DNA of 14,410 nt from Clostridia bacterium. GTDB taxonomy: Bacteria > Bacillota > Clostridia > Oscillospirales > CAG-272. Of this stretch, positions 6,284 through 12,749 are shown in pieces. The translations under genes and the position numbers were made by a program. The stretch is from the NCBI GenBank assembly GCA_017504335.1, contig JAFVRI010000163.1, forward strand, positions 1 to 14,410. Direction: 5' to 3'. How positions within the stretch are numbered: the first letter of the stretch is position 1; each line of letters begins with the position of its first letter. The notes below the pieces were generated by a model. It searched no databases and was not told the DNA's origin. It worked only from the letters and a program-made list of their open reading frames with translations.

Positions 6284-8374
6284 ATGAATTATCATAAATT
6301 TGCCAAGGTGCTTTCTTTTCAAATGCCACTGTCCCTTGCTTTGCTGTTTGCGTTCTGGGGGCTGATGCTTGGCGCTTTGATGGAAACCTGGTGGTGCTTG
6401 GGAACCGCAATGGTTCTCTCTACGCTTCTGGTGCTTGGCGGACACTATGTCTGCTTCAAGGGAAAATTTGAATTTTCCCGTCCCGATGCCACTGCCGAAA
6501 AGCTTTCCATCGCGGCAGATGTGATCCTTGCCCTTTCCCTCTCCTGCTCCGCAATCCGATTCTTCAAGATCCCGCTTCTCGGATTCTCCGTCGTGCTTCT
6601 CTGCGCATCGGTCGGACTTCTGCTTATGGCAGCCATGAAGGTCTTTTATCTGAGAAGGGTGATCCTTCCCGCACTTCCCCCCTCCGATTCGAAATTCTCC
6701 CTTCGCTCGTATCTTCCCATCGCCATCCTCTCGGTGATCCTGATTCTTCTGAACCTTGAGATCTTCGACGCATGGTTCCGCTGGGACAGCTACGATTATT
6801 TCTACTACTTCCCCAACGCGAGCTACCCCGATCTGACCAAGTATGTGCATCTTCGTCCCGCCAACCATGCGGCATACGGCTGCTCCATCATCTTCCTGGT
6901 GGTCAACGGGATTCTGAATAACCCCGCGCTGTCTCTCTACCTGATCAACCTTCTGGTGCTTCTTACCATGGCATTTGCCTTTTGGAGAATTCTTACGATC
7001 GCGTATCCCCATTGGTCCTCGGTTACCCGCGGACTTATGACAGCGCTGGTCGCCCTCTCCCCCTACCTCTTCGGATTGGTTTGGTCCATCAGCCTTGACT
7101 ATTTTCTTGCCTTTGGCTTGATCCTCTATTTCTGGGGTCAGGCAGAACGTCTGCCTATTCTGCAGGTTGCGGCGGCTTTGATGATCTGCTTCAGCAAGGA
7201 AACAGGCGCACTGCTTCTGGCAATGATTATCCTTGCCCGCTTTGTTACCAACTTCCTTCGCAAGGAAACCAAATCCAAGCCGTTCTTCTCAAAGCTTGAG
7301 CTTCACTTGGCCCTTCCGATTCTCGGCTTCGGTCTCTTCTGGCTGGGAGAGGTGATGCTCAATAACTGGATCGCCAGCAACAGCGCCACCATCGAAACGG
7401 TTGACGGTGCTGCCTTTAACGGCTTTGCACTGAATCCCGTGTATATCATGGACCGTTTGAAATCCTTTGCCTTTACCAATCTGACCTGGGTCGTCCTTGC
7501 GGTCTTTGCCGTAGCGCTGATCGTGGCACTCGTTCGTCGATTGGTCATGAAGCAACGCACCGAATACAGTGAGGCTCGTGCCCATTATGCCGTCAGCGTG
7601 CTTGTGGGTCTGCTCGCTTCCTTTATTCCCATGCTCCTGTTCGTCACCTACAACCATGTACGGTACGCAACAGCAACCGTTGTTCTTCTGCTTCTTCTGC
7701 TCCCCGAAGCATTGGACCGACTTCTGAAAAAGGATCTGTTCCAATCGGTTCTCTGCGGTGGAATTGCCGTTCTCTTCCTCGTTCAAAGCTATGTGACCAT
7801 TGACCCCTTCATGCATCTGTTCTACAATAAGGTTGAAAAAGGTGCATGCGGCGCCATTGTTTATACGGATAACAGACTCCTGGCAAGATCCGATACCTCC
7901 CGCCCTGTTACGGTTGCCGCTCAGTACAACCGTGAGATCATGTATTTTGACGATGCCATGGATGATCTTCTTTCGAAGATCGATTATAAGCAGGGCAGTA
8001 CGGTTCTGACCTTCTCCGATGAGTACAGGGAGCCCACCATCGGCGGCTATGTTTATTCGGAATATCTGATTTTCGGCTACGGCTACAAACACATGCCCGC
8101 CAAGCGGTATATTACGTGGGACCCCGTGAAAAACGAGCGGTATCTGGATATGGATCCGGAGCAGGAGTTGAACTACAAGGGTGTCTCCTCGGCACAAAAT
8201 CTTGGCGCTTACGTGGCAAATCCCAACCTGCGTTGCATCTATATTCAATTCCCCTTTGCCAATCCCGACCGACAGGCGGAGCTTTTCTCTCACTTTAACG
8301 TAGCGGAAATTGCTCGCGGAACGTCCATGGGCTGGGAGCTTGTGGCATATGAAGTCACCGCAAAAACCAATTGA
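6284..8374 (+). CDS. Multi-pass membrane protein, possibly GT-C type glycosyltransferase
   Basis: A 696-residue integral membrane protein with roughly a dozen hydrophobic segments between residues 10 and 520 and a hydrophilic C-terminal part of about 170 residues. I do not recognise the exact family. Two features recall GT-C lipid-phosphate-sugar glycosyltransferases: an acidic/aromatic segment in an early extracytoplasmic loop (WDSYDYFYYF, 167-176, with D168 and D171) and FSKETG (303-308) at the end of a later helix, similar to the K-E motif of ArnT/PMT-like proteins. If so, it would move a sugar from a polyprenyl carrier outside the membrane; this is inference. The ATG at 6284 has GGAGGGG 4 nt upstream; a TTG 51 nt earlier in frame lacks a ribosome-binding site and was rejected. 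It is monocistronic with its own promoter and terminator, so context gives no partner. Confidence 0.65.
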   Translation: MNYHKFAKVLSFQMPLSLALLFAFWGLMLGALMETWWCLGTAMVLSTLLVLGGHYVCFKGKFEFSRPDATAEKLSIAADVILALSLSCSAIRFFKIPLLGFSVVLLCASVGLLLMAAMKVFYLRRVILPALPPSDSKFSLRSYLPIAILSVILILLNLEIFDAWFRWDSYDYFYYFPNASYPDLTKYVHLRPANHAAYGCSIIFLVVNGILNNPALSLYLINLLVLLTMAFAFWRILTIAYPHWSSVTRGLMTALVALSPYLFGLVWSISLDYFLAFGLILYFWGQAERLPILQVAAALMICFSKETGALLLAMIILARFVTNFLRKETKSKPFFSKLELHLALPILGFGLFWLGEVMLNNWIASNSATIETVDGAAFNGFALNPVYIMDRLKSFAFTNLTWVVLAVFAVALIVALVRRLVMKQRTEYSEARAHYAVSVLVGLLASFIPMLLFVTYNHVRYATATVVLLLLLLPEALDRLLKKDLFQSVLCGGIAVLFLVQSYVTIDPFMHLFYNKVEKGACGAIVYTDNRLLARSDTSRPVTVAAQYNREIMYFDDAMDDLLSKIDYKQGSTVLTFSDEYREPTIGGYVYSEYLIFGYGYKHMPAKRYITWDPVKNERYLDMDPEQELNYKGVSSAQNLGAYVANPNLRCIYIQFPFANPDRQAELFSHFNVAEIARGTSMGWELVAYEVTAKTN

Positions 8375-8515
8375 TCTTATGAGGACGGAGCCCTGGTCAA
8401 GCTGGTTTGTGATCACACTCAAACCATGTAGAACGCGGAGGGACCGACTACCGCTGTATCGGGTGTGACCACCCGGAGCTTCAGCAATTACTGCGCAACG
8501 GTAATTTCTTAAAAC
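8375..8515 (+). other. Hairpin-rich tail of unknown role (3' UTR or small RNA)
   Basis: No convincing gene here. On the plus strand there are four successive inverted repeats: GGTTTG/CAAACC (8404-8409/8420-8425), GCGG/CCGC (8435-8438/8451-8454), CGGGTG/CACCCG with a TGAC loop (8460-8465/8470-8475), and AATTAC/GTAATT (8486-8491/8501-8506). The terminator follows. No known riboswitch consensus was recognised and no internal promoter was seen. Confidence 0.3.
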
Positions 8516-8521
8516 GCAATA

Positions 8522-8563
8522 AAAAAACAACACCGACAGACCGTCCGTCTGTCGGTGTTTTTG
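8522..8563. terminator. Bidirectional terminator between convergent genes
   Basis: AACACCGACAGAC (8529-8541) pairs perfectly with GTCTGTCGGTGTT (8547-8559) around a 5-nt loop. T-run on the right, A-run on the left (T-run on the minus strand), so it ends transcripts of both the membrane protein gene (+) and the FAD oxidoreductase gene (-). Confidence 0.9.
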
Positions 8564-8575
8564 ATTTAAAAGCGA

Positions 8576-9952
8576 TTATTCCTCGTAGGACAGGATCGCA
8601 TTCCCTGCCAACAGTTTTTGGCGAAGTACCTGCACGTCCACGTCGGCAGGAGCCTTCTTTGCGTCCAGTGCCATCGAAGCGGCAAGCCCCGCCGCCTGTC
8701 CCATTGCCATACAGCATGCCATGACACGGGTCGATCCCACCACGTGGTCGTCCACGCTGATGTTCCGTCCCGCAAGCAAAAGATTTTCGCATTCCGCGCT
8801 GACCAGGCATCCGTAAGGAATACCGAAGGCTCGCTCCAGCTTCTTGAAGAGGGTTCCCTTAGAATTGTTGTAATGAATATCAATGGTATAGCCCGACAGA
8901 CAAATGCTATCCTCGGGGATCTTTCCGTCCAATGCTTCTTCCAGATGCACGCATTTGAGCCCCTTAAAGCGTCTGGTTTCCCGAATGCCGATGCTCGGCG
9001 CAATGGAAGAAATGTAGCAGTTCTCAAAGCCGGGAACGAATTTGCGGAAGGTTTCAATGAGCTTCCGCAGCTGCATATGCCCCTCCATCTCACCACGGGT
9101 CAGATCGAGCACGTCGGTTCCGTCCACATTCAGAAGACGGGTGGTGTTGACGTACATCTGCCCCTTGTGCAAGCCGTTGATGAGAATGATATTTCCGCGA
9201 TCTACGGGGCAAATGCCCTCCGCCTTCAGCCTTGCCCAAAGCTGGGTCATGCCCACGAACACGTAGTTGGGATCCGCCTTGAAATAAGCCGCATCATAGC
9301 CGGGCTTGGTTTCAATGGTGGCGCTCATGGGCTTCATTTCCTCGGGATGCGCTTCCACGTAATCCAGCAGTGCCCGATCGTTTACGTTCTCAATGGTACA
9401 CATGACCGTAGGGGGCATCAGCTCCTCTTCCTCGCCTCTTCCCTTTTCATAGGTACAGCCCGCAAGGCAAGCCACGTCACCGTCTCCCGTGCAGTCCACG
9501 AAAATATCGGCAAAAACCGTCACGCGATTGCATTTTCCGTACAGGGTTACCGAGGAAAGTCTGCCATTCTCCACCGCGGCATCGATCGCCTCCACATGCA
9601 GAAGCACCTCTACCCCTGCCTCACGGCACATCTCAAACGCCAAGATCTTGACCGCCTCGGCATCCACGTTGGCAACCGAATTGTGCTTGGGGCATTCGCG
9701 GATGCCGTAGCAGGCATCCCGCTCGCAAAGACGATCCACCAGCTCCTGTGCAAAGCCCGCCACGCAACGCTTGCCATGCTCATCCAAAAAGCCGAGAATG
9801 GGAAGCCCGATGGTCAGATTCCCCCCAAGGAATCCGTTTCGGTCTGCCAAAAGCACCCGCTTTCCCTCTCTTGCGGCGGTGATCGCCGTCGCCAAGCCCG
9901 CAGGGCCTCCGCCGATGACGGCAATGTCATAATGGAATTCATACTGCTTCAT
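8576..9952 (-). CDS. FAD-dependent oxidoreductase
   Basis: A 458-residue flavoprotein of the FAD_oxidored type (PF12831-like). The N-terminal dinucleotide-binding fold has IGGGPAG at 13-19 and an acidic-end strand L-L-A-D at 34-37 followed by GGN (43-45). DCTGDGD at 153-159 is the second conserved FAD contact, GIRETRR at 322-328 is typical of this family, and the C-terminal LLLAGRNIS (391-399) with a following GSTRVMACCMAMGQAAG stretch (406-422) closes the FAD site. Members often oxidise or reduce small organic or sugar-like substrates and occur near glycan-degradation genes; the substrate here is unknown. The ATG at 9952 has AAAGGAG at 8 nt; the frame is open further upstream but overlaps the kinase gene. 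It follows the kinase stop by 14 bp and shares its promoter. There is no signal peptide or membrane segment. Confidence 0.9.
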   Translation of the reverse strand: MKQYEFHYDIAVIGGGPAGLATAITAAREGKRVLLADRNGFLGGNLTIGLPILGFLDEHGKRCVAGFAQELVDRLCERDACYGIRECPKHNSVANVDAEAVKILAFEMCREAGVEVLLHVEAIDAAVENGRLSSVTLYGKCNRVTVFADIFVDCTGDGDVACLAGCTYEKGRGEEEELMPPTVMCTIENVNDRALLDYVEAHPEEMKPMSATIETKPGYDAAYFKADPNYVFVGMTQLWARLKAEGICPVDRGNIILINGLHKGQMYVNTTRLLNVDGTDVLDLTRGEMEGHMQLRKLIETFRKFVPGFENCYISSIAPSIGIRETRRFKGLKCVHLEEALDGKIPEDSICLSGYTIDIHYNNSKGTLFKKLERAFGIPYGCLVSAECENLLLAGRNISVDDHVVGSTRVMACCMAMGQAAGLAASMALDAKKAPADVDVQVLRQKLLAGNAILSYEE

Positions 9953-9966
9953 TGGGTGCTCCTTTC

Positions 9967-10557
9967 TCAATCCAACACGTTTTTGACCCACGCCACAATG
10001 GCAGCGGGATCCACCTTCGAAAAATCGGTGGTGTCGATCTCCAGCCGCTCTCCGGGACATACGAAGGAATCCATGCCCCGCTTCATAAATTTCTCGTGAA
10101 ATTCCTCCCGTGTCATCTCATGATAGAGACTGTCCTCGGGATGAGGGGGATAATGCTCCTGAAGCAGGTGCCCCAGATGCCTTGCGTGGGCGTTGTCTCT
10201 GGCATTGTAGCGGGCGCGCAACACCTCCGCATCCCCGTAGAAGAACACGCAAGCAGAGGCAGGTGCGTATTCTTCCAAAAGGGCAGCAAATTTTTTGCCG
10301 CTTTCGGTATCAAAATTATTGTCGACGATGACGGAACCGCCCGTCTTAAGGATCCGCTCCACCACGTGGATGACCACCGCGTTGGCGGCGTGATCCAGCG
10401 CCCGCTTTTCGGCATAGCAGGTAAACCCGAGGGTATCAAAGAGCTGCTCCTTGATGGCATCCTTCTCCACCACGGGGTATCCGAACGCCTTTGCCAAAGC
10501 CGCCGAGATCGTGGATTTGCCCGTAGCGGGCATACCGGTCAAAACGATCATTGCCAT
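9967..10557 (-). CDS. AAA family P-loop ATPase / small-molecule kinase-like protein
   Basis: A 196-residue nucleotide-binding protein. Walker A is GMPATGKST at 8-16; SVIVDNNFD at 75-83 is a Walker-B-like strand with the D-N-N turn seen in AAA_33/zeta-toxin-like kinases. A basic stretch (R114 to R126, with Y-N-A-R) could be the lid. Such proteins phosphorylate small molecules (sugars, nucleosides, antibiotics) or nucleic-acid ends; which one cannot be decided. I prefer the ATG at 10557 because GGAGGA lies 7 nt upstream; an ATG 15 nt earlier (10572) with AAAGGAAAG is the alternative. First gene of a two-gene operon, with the FAD oxidoreductase starting 14 bp after its stop. There is no antitoxin-like gene beside it, which argues against a zeta toxin. 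Confidence 0.85.
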   Translation of the reverse strand: MAMIVLTGMPATGKSTISAALAKAFGYPVVEKDAIKEQLFDTLGFTCYAEKRALDHAANAVVIHVVERILKTGGSVIVDNNFDTESGKKFAALLEEYAPASACVFFYGDAEVLRARYNARDNAHARHLGHLLQEHYPPHPEDSLYHEMTREEFHEKFMKRGMDSFVCPGERLEIDTTDFSKVDPAAIVAWVKNVLD

Positions 10558-10587
10558 AGCCTGTTCCTCCATCTGTTTCTTTCCTTT

Positions 10588-10616
10588 ATTATACATGATT
10601 CGGAAAGAAATTGCAA
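10588..10616 (-). promoter_or_regulatory. Promoter of the kinase-FAD oxidoreductase operon
   Basis: TTGCAA (10616-10611), 17-nt spacer, TATAAT (10593-10588) on the minus strand. The leader is only about 25 nt. Confidence 0.75.
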
Positions 10617-10635
10617 GATTTATTAACAACAGAAA

Positions 10636-10647
10636 AACAATATTGTT
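10636..10647. promoter_or_regulatory. Perfect 12-bp palindrome upstream of the kinase promoter
   Basis: AACAATATTGTT is exactly self-complementary. Its centre (10641.5) lies about 60 bp upstream of the predicted transcription start, a common position for an activator. No regulator for it is identifiable in the window. Confidence 0.35.
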
Positions 10648-10681
10648 CTTTTGATCCATAACGGCGAGGGTTTCGTGATAC

Positions 10682-10717
10682 AAAAAACGGACACATCTTC
10701 GGATATGTCCGTTTTTC
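10682..10717 (-). terminator. Terminator after the GH39-like gene
   Basis: ACGGACA and TGTCCGT arms, one C-A mismatch, then ATC/GAT around a TTCG loop, flanked by A-runs and T-runs on both sides. It lies 7 bp after the GH39 stop on the minus strand and would also block readthrough into the kinase operon region. Confidence 0.88.
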
Positions 10718-10723
10718 GTTGAT

Positions 10724-12067
10724 TCAATTTTTCACCATCGCCACCTGATCGTTGGCAAGGGAAAATTCCGATGGGTTAAGATCGGTCTTGACGTAGCGAT
10801 GCTCGGCATCCAAAAGCCAGACCGAGAAATCCCCCGTAAGATTGGTCTTTACCGTCTGCGCCTCTCCCGTGACGTTGACGCACATAAGTCCGAGGCTCGC
10901 CTCTCCCTTGGCGGCAACCGCATAAAATCCCTTTTCGGTTCCCTTCACCTCGCATTGCTCACCCATACGGTACAGCTCGTCAAAGGCAAGGAAGGAATCG
11001 TAAAGGGGATAGGGCTGAAACGTGACGGGGTCAAACATACCGTCATAGCCGATGGCAATCACGCCCGCTTGATAATAGCAAAGCACGTCGGTAGGGCTGT
11101 CCTGCATCCGCAACAGCATGGCGGCGGCTTTGGCTTCTGCCGCAGACGTTCCCCGTTTGATTCCGTATCTCGGAGAATTGTTCCACTCATTCAGATGGGT
11201 CTCCACCTCACCGTAGCCGTATCGCTCCATAAGCGCGCGAAGATACTCCGCCATCTCTGCCGTTTCCTCCACGTCCACGTAGCTATGCCAGGAAAAGAAA
11301 TCCAAAGGAGCCTTTCTCTCCTTTATATAGGAAAGAAAGCCTTGCAAAAATTCGATCCGCATGATCTCCCTTTCGTGCTGATAGCGACGGTCCGCAATCG
11401 GCTCTCCGCGCCATCCGAACCGCTCGGGATATCCCAGCGCGCCGTAAAGCCCCGACGCGGCATATCCGCCCACCATGACGGAATCTCCAAAGCAAGCTTT
11501 CAAGTGAGAAGCGGTGGTGGCGTACAGCTCGTAAAACTGCTCGGCAGTTCCCGTCCACATCTGATTTTTGCCCACCATGGCATTTTCGGGCTCATTCCAG
11601 ATCTCCCAATAGCGGATCCCATAGTGAAAGCCGTCCGCCCATCCTTCGTTGTAATGGCGAACGATATGCTCGCAGATCCTTGCCCATTTCGGGAAATCCT
11701 TGGGGGGATGGATCCGATACGCGCGAATATCCTGATAATTCTCAATGCTCACTCCAAGGCGATACACAAGATTGAGCCCTCTTTCTGCCAATGCCGCAAT
11801 CAAGCGGTCGGTAAAGGCAAAATCGTAGGAATCGGGATCATGTTCATCCGCATCAAAATCCGGAAAAATATTCGGCACGTCTACCAGGTGAGGGCCAACC
11901 AGCTGGGTAAGCCCCATGTCGTGAAGTCGGACAAAGGGAATCCCCGCCCGTACCAAATGATCCATGGGATCAAAATATTTCATCCCCAAAAAGGGGGCGT
12001 GCCCTACGCCGTGCATGGGCTTGATCCTGCCCACCGTACGTGCAAAATCAACGGAAAGTGTTTTCAT
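10724..12067 (-). CDS. GH39-like glycoside hydrolase (beta-xylosidase / iduronidase family)
   Basis: A 447-residue clan GH-A (beta/alpha)8-barrel hydrolase, closest in pattern to family GH39, which contains beta-xylosidases and alpha-L-iduronidases. The acid/base is in WEIWNEP (E159, the N-E-P signature), and the predicted nucleophile is E294 in HLNEWN. The N-terminal IKPMHG (15-20), the R-L-H-D stretch at 47-50 and FFSWHSY at 257-263 also fit the family. The C-terminal 100 residues are a beta-rich domain. There is no signal peptide, so it probably works on imported oligosaccharides. The ATG has GGGAGG at 5 nt. It is a single-gene transcription unit with consensus promoter and terminator. A lyase-like gene elsewhere in the window makes uronate-containing substrates plausible, but the sequence does not separate xylosidase from iduronidase activity. 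Confidence 0.87.
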   Translation of the reverse strand: MKTLSVDFARTVGRIKPMHGVGHAPFLGMKYFDPMDHLVRAGIPFVRLHDMGLTQLVGPHLVDVPNIFPDFDADEHDPDSYDFAFTDRLIAALAERGLNLVYRLGVSIENYQDIRAYRIHPPKDFPKWARICEHIVRHYNEGWADGFHYGIRYWEIWNEPENAMVGKNQMWTGTAEQFYELYATTASHLKACFGDSVMVGGYAASGLYGALGYPERFGWRGEPIADRRYQHEREIMRIEFLQGFLSYIKERKAPLDFFSWHSYVDVEETAEMAEYLRALMERYGYGEVETHLNEWNNSPRYGIKRGTSAAEAKAAAMLLRMQDSPTDVLCYYQAGVIAIGYDGMFDPVTFQPYPLYDSFLAFDELYRMGEQCEVKGTEKGFYAVAAKGEASLGLMCVNVTGEAQTVKTNLTGDFSVWLLDAEHRYVKTDLNPSEFSLANDQVAMVKN

Positions 12068-12096
12068 ATTTTCCTCCCTATCTCGTTGTTTGCTTC

Positions 12097-12136
12097 ATTA
12101 TATACGATTCTTTTGGGATTGTCAAGGTTTTGTCAA
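12097..12136 (-). promoter_or_regulatory. Promoter of the GH39-like gene
   Basis: Perfect TTGACA (12125-12120), 17-nt spacer, perfect TATAAT (12102-12097). A second TTGACAA lies exactly 11 bp further upstream (12136-12130), giving a one-helical-turn direct repeat that may be a regulator site or chance. Confidence 0.88.
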
Positions 12137-12162
12137 TAATTCGTTGCAGAAAACGATTTGTC

Positions 12163-12351
12163 ATGATTCAATACCGCCTCAAGAATGATCCGATCACGCC
12201 TTGCCTGTGTGAACACAAACTGCATCGTCTGTGCGACATCTCCGATACCTATTTTCGAACTGTTTTCACGTTGAGATTTCACACGACTCCGCAAAATTAC
12301 GTGCTGACCAACCGAGGTCGATCAAGAAACGGATTGACCGTAAAATCTCAA
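12163..12351 (+). pseudogene. Remnant of an AraC family regulator (HTH fragment)
   Basis: Translation from 12163 holds LHRLCDISDTYFRTVF followed by TTPQNYVLTNR, which is recognisably the first HTH and the linker of an AraC/XylS DNA-binding domain (compare L-A-x-x-x-x-I-S-x-x-Y-F-x-x-x-F and the T-P-x-x-Y motif). No sensing domain precedes it and no second HTH follows; the reading frame drifts into unrelated sequence after about residue 50. It lies between the GH39 promoter and a truncated GH39 paralogue, so it is probably the leftover of that paralogue's regulator. Confidence 0.6.
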
Positions 12352-12357
12352 AAAGAG

Positions 12358-12386
12358 TGGACTTCCCGTTGTAGGTATGTTACAAT
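12358..12386 (+). promoter_or_regulatory. Promoter of the truncated GH39 paralogue
   Basis: TGGACT (12358-12363, 4 of 6), 17-nt spacer, TACAAT (12381-12386) with an extended -10 (TGT at 12378-12380). It precedes AAAAAGGAGA and ATG at 12422. Confidence 0.5.
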
Positions 12387-12421
12387 ACAACCATCATGAA
12401 TTTCCAAAAAGGAGAACTGTC

Positions 12422-12529
12422 ATGTCGATCATTCAAATTGACCTGAATCAACCCATCAAAGCCATCAAGCCAATGCATGCGGGCACTCACCTCTGCCATG
12501 ATGCCCTTGGGAAGATCCCCCCGCAATAG
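12422..12529 (+). pseudogene. Truncated N-terminus of a second GH39-like gene
   Basis: After an AAAGGAGA ribosome-binding site, the ATG opens a 35-codon frame. Its first 23 codons align without gaps to the intact GH39-like protein: Met1, a hydrophobic strand with Asp7, IKPMH at exactly 15-19 in both, and His23. After about residue 24 the similarity stops and the frame ends at TAG (12527-12529). The remaining ~420 residues of a GH39 enzyme are absent, so the gene was cut, probably by a deletion or rearrangement near 12480-12490. Promoter and ribosome-binding site remain intact, so a 35-residue peptide could still be made. Confidence 0.6.
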
Positions 12530-12690
12530 AATGTCCTCTCCTCTTTGCTCGGCAACCGGATCATAGTAGTGATGGGGATAGCTCTCATGAGAGAGATACG
12601 GAAGGTCGGTTCCGATTCGGGTAAGGTACATTTTTCGGATCTGCTTCGTTTCCCTATCGTACAAATTCAGAAATTGACTTAACCGATCTC
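12490..12690 (-). pseudogene. Unidentified minus-strand coding remnant
   Basis: On the minus strand an open frame runs from just after the DUF4838 terminator for about 65 codons with strongly protein-like content (LYDRETKQIRKMYLTRIG, then LPYLSHESYPHHYYDPVAEQ and a G-D-L-P-K-G stretch). It has no start codon with a ribosome-binding site. It continues antisense into the truncated GH39 N-terminus, so the two must have been joined by a rearrangement. I do not recognise the family. Confidence 0.35.
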
Positions 12691-12700
12691 TTTTGTCAAT

Positions 12701-12749
12701 AAAAAGGACACATCACTTGGAAAAAACCAAAATGATGTGTCCGATTTTT
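12701..12749. terminator. Terminator after the DUF4838 gene (bidirectional shape)
   Basis: GGACACATCA (12706-12715) pairs with TGATGTGTCC (12733-12742), with an inner TTGG/CCAA arm around an A6 loop. The left side has an A-run (T-run on the minus strand) and the right side ATTTTTTT, so both directions can be terminated. Confidence 0.88.

Noticed and set aside
5036..7012. 658-codon minus-strand open frame
   Set aside because: It is antisense to the MATE gene, a terminator, a promoter and the start of the next gene; its product is low in hydrophobics and rich in H, G, K and D, as expected for a shadow of membrane-protein codons.
7289..8533. 414-codon minus-strand open frame
   Set aside because: It overlaps the membrane protein gene antisense and begins inside the bidirectional terminator.
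8618..10099. 493-codon plus-strand open frame
   Set aside because: Antisense shadow of the FAD oxidoreductase, whose conserved motifs are unmistakable.
9967..10557. Zeta-type toxin of a toxin-antitoxin pair
   Set aside because: The Walker A and lid pattern is compatible, but no small antitoxin gene precedes it and it is operonic with a metabolic flavoprotein.
10799..12139. 446-codon plus-strand open frame
   Set aside because: Antisense shadow of the GH39-like gene; the latter has catalytic motifs, promoter and ribosome-binding site.
12271..12351. Imperfect 12-bp inverted repeat (TTGAGATTTCAC / GTAAAATCTCAA) as ends of a small mobile element
   Set aside because: The left arm lies inside the AraC-like coding remnant in frame, there is no target-site duplication, and the pair can be chance.
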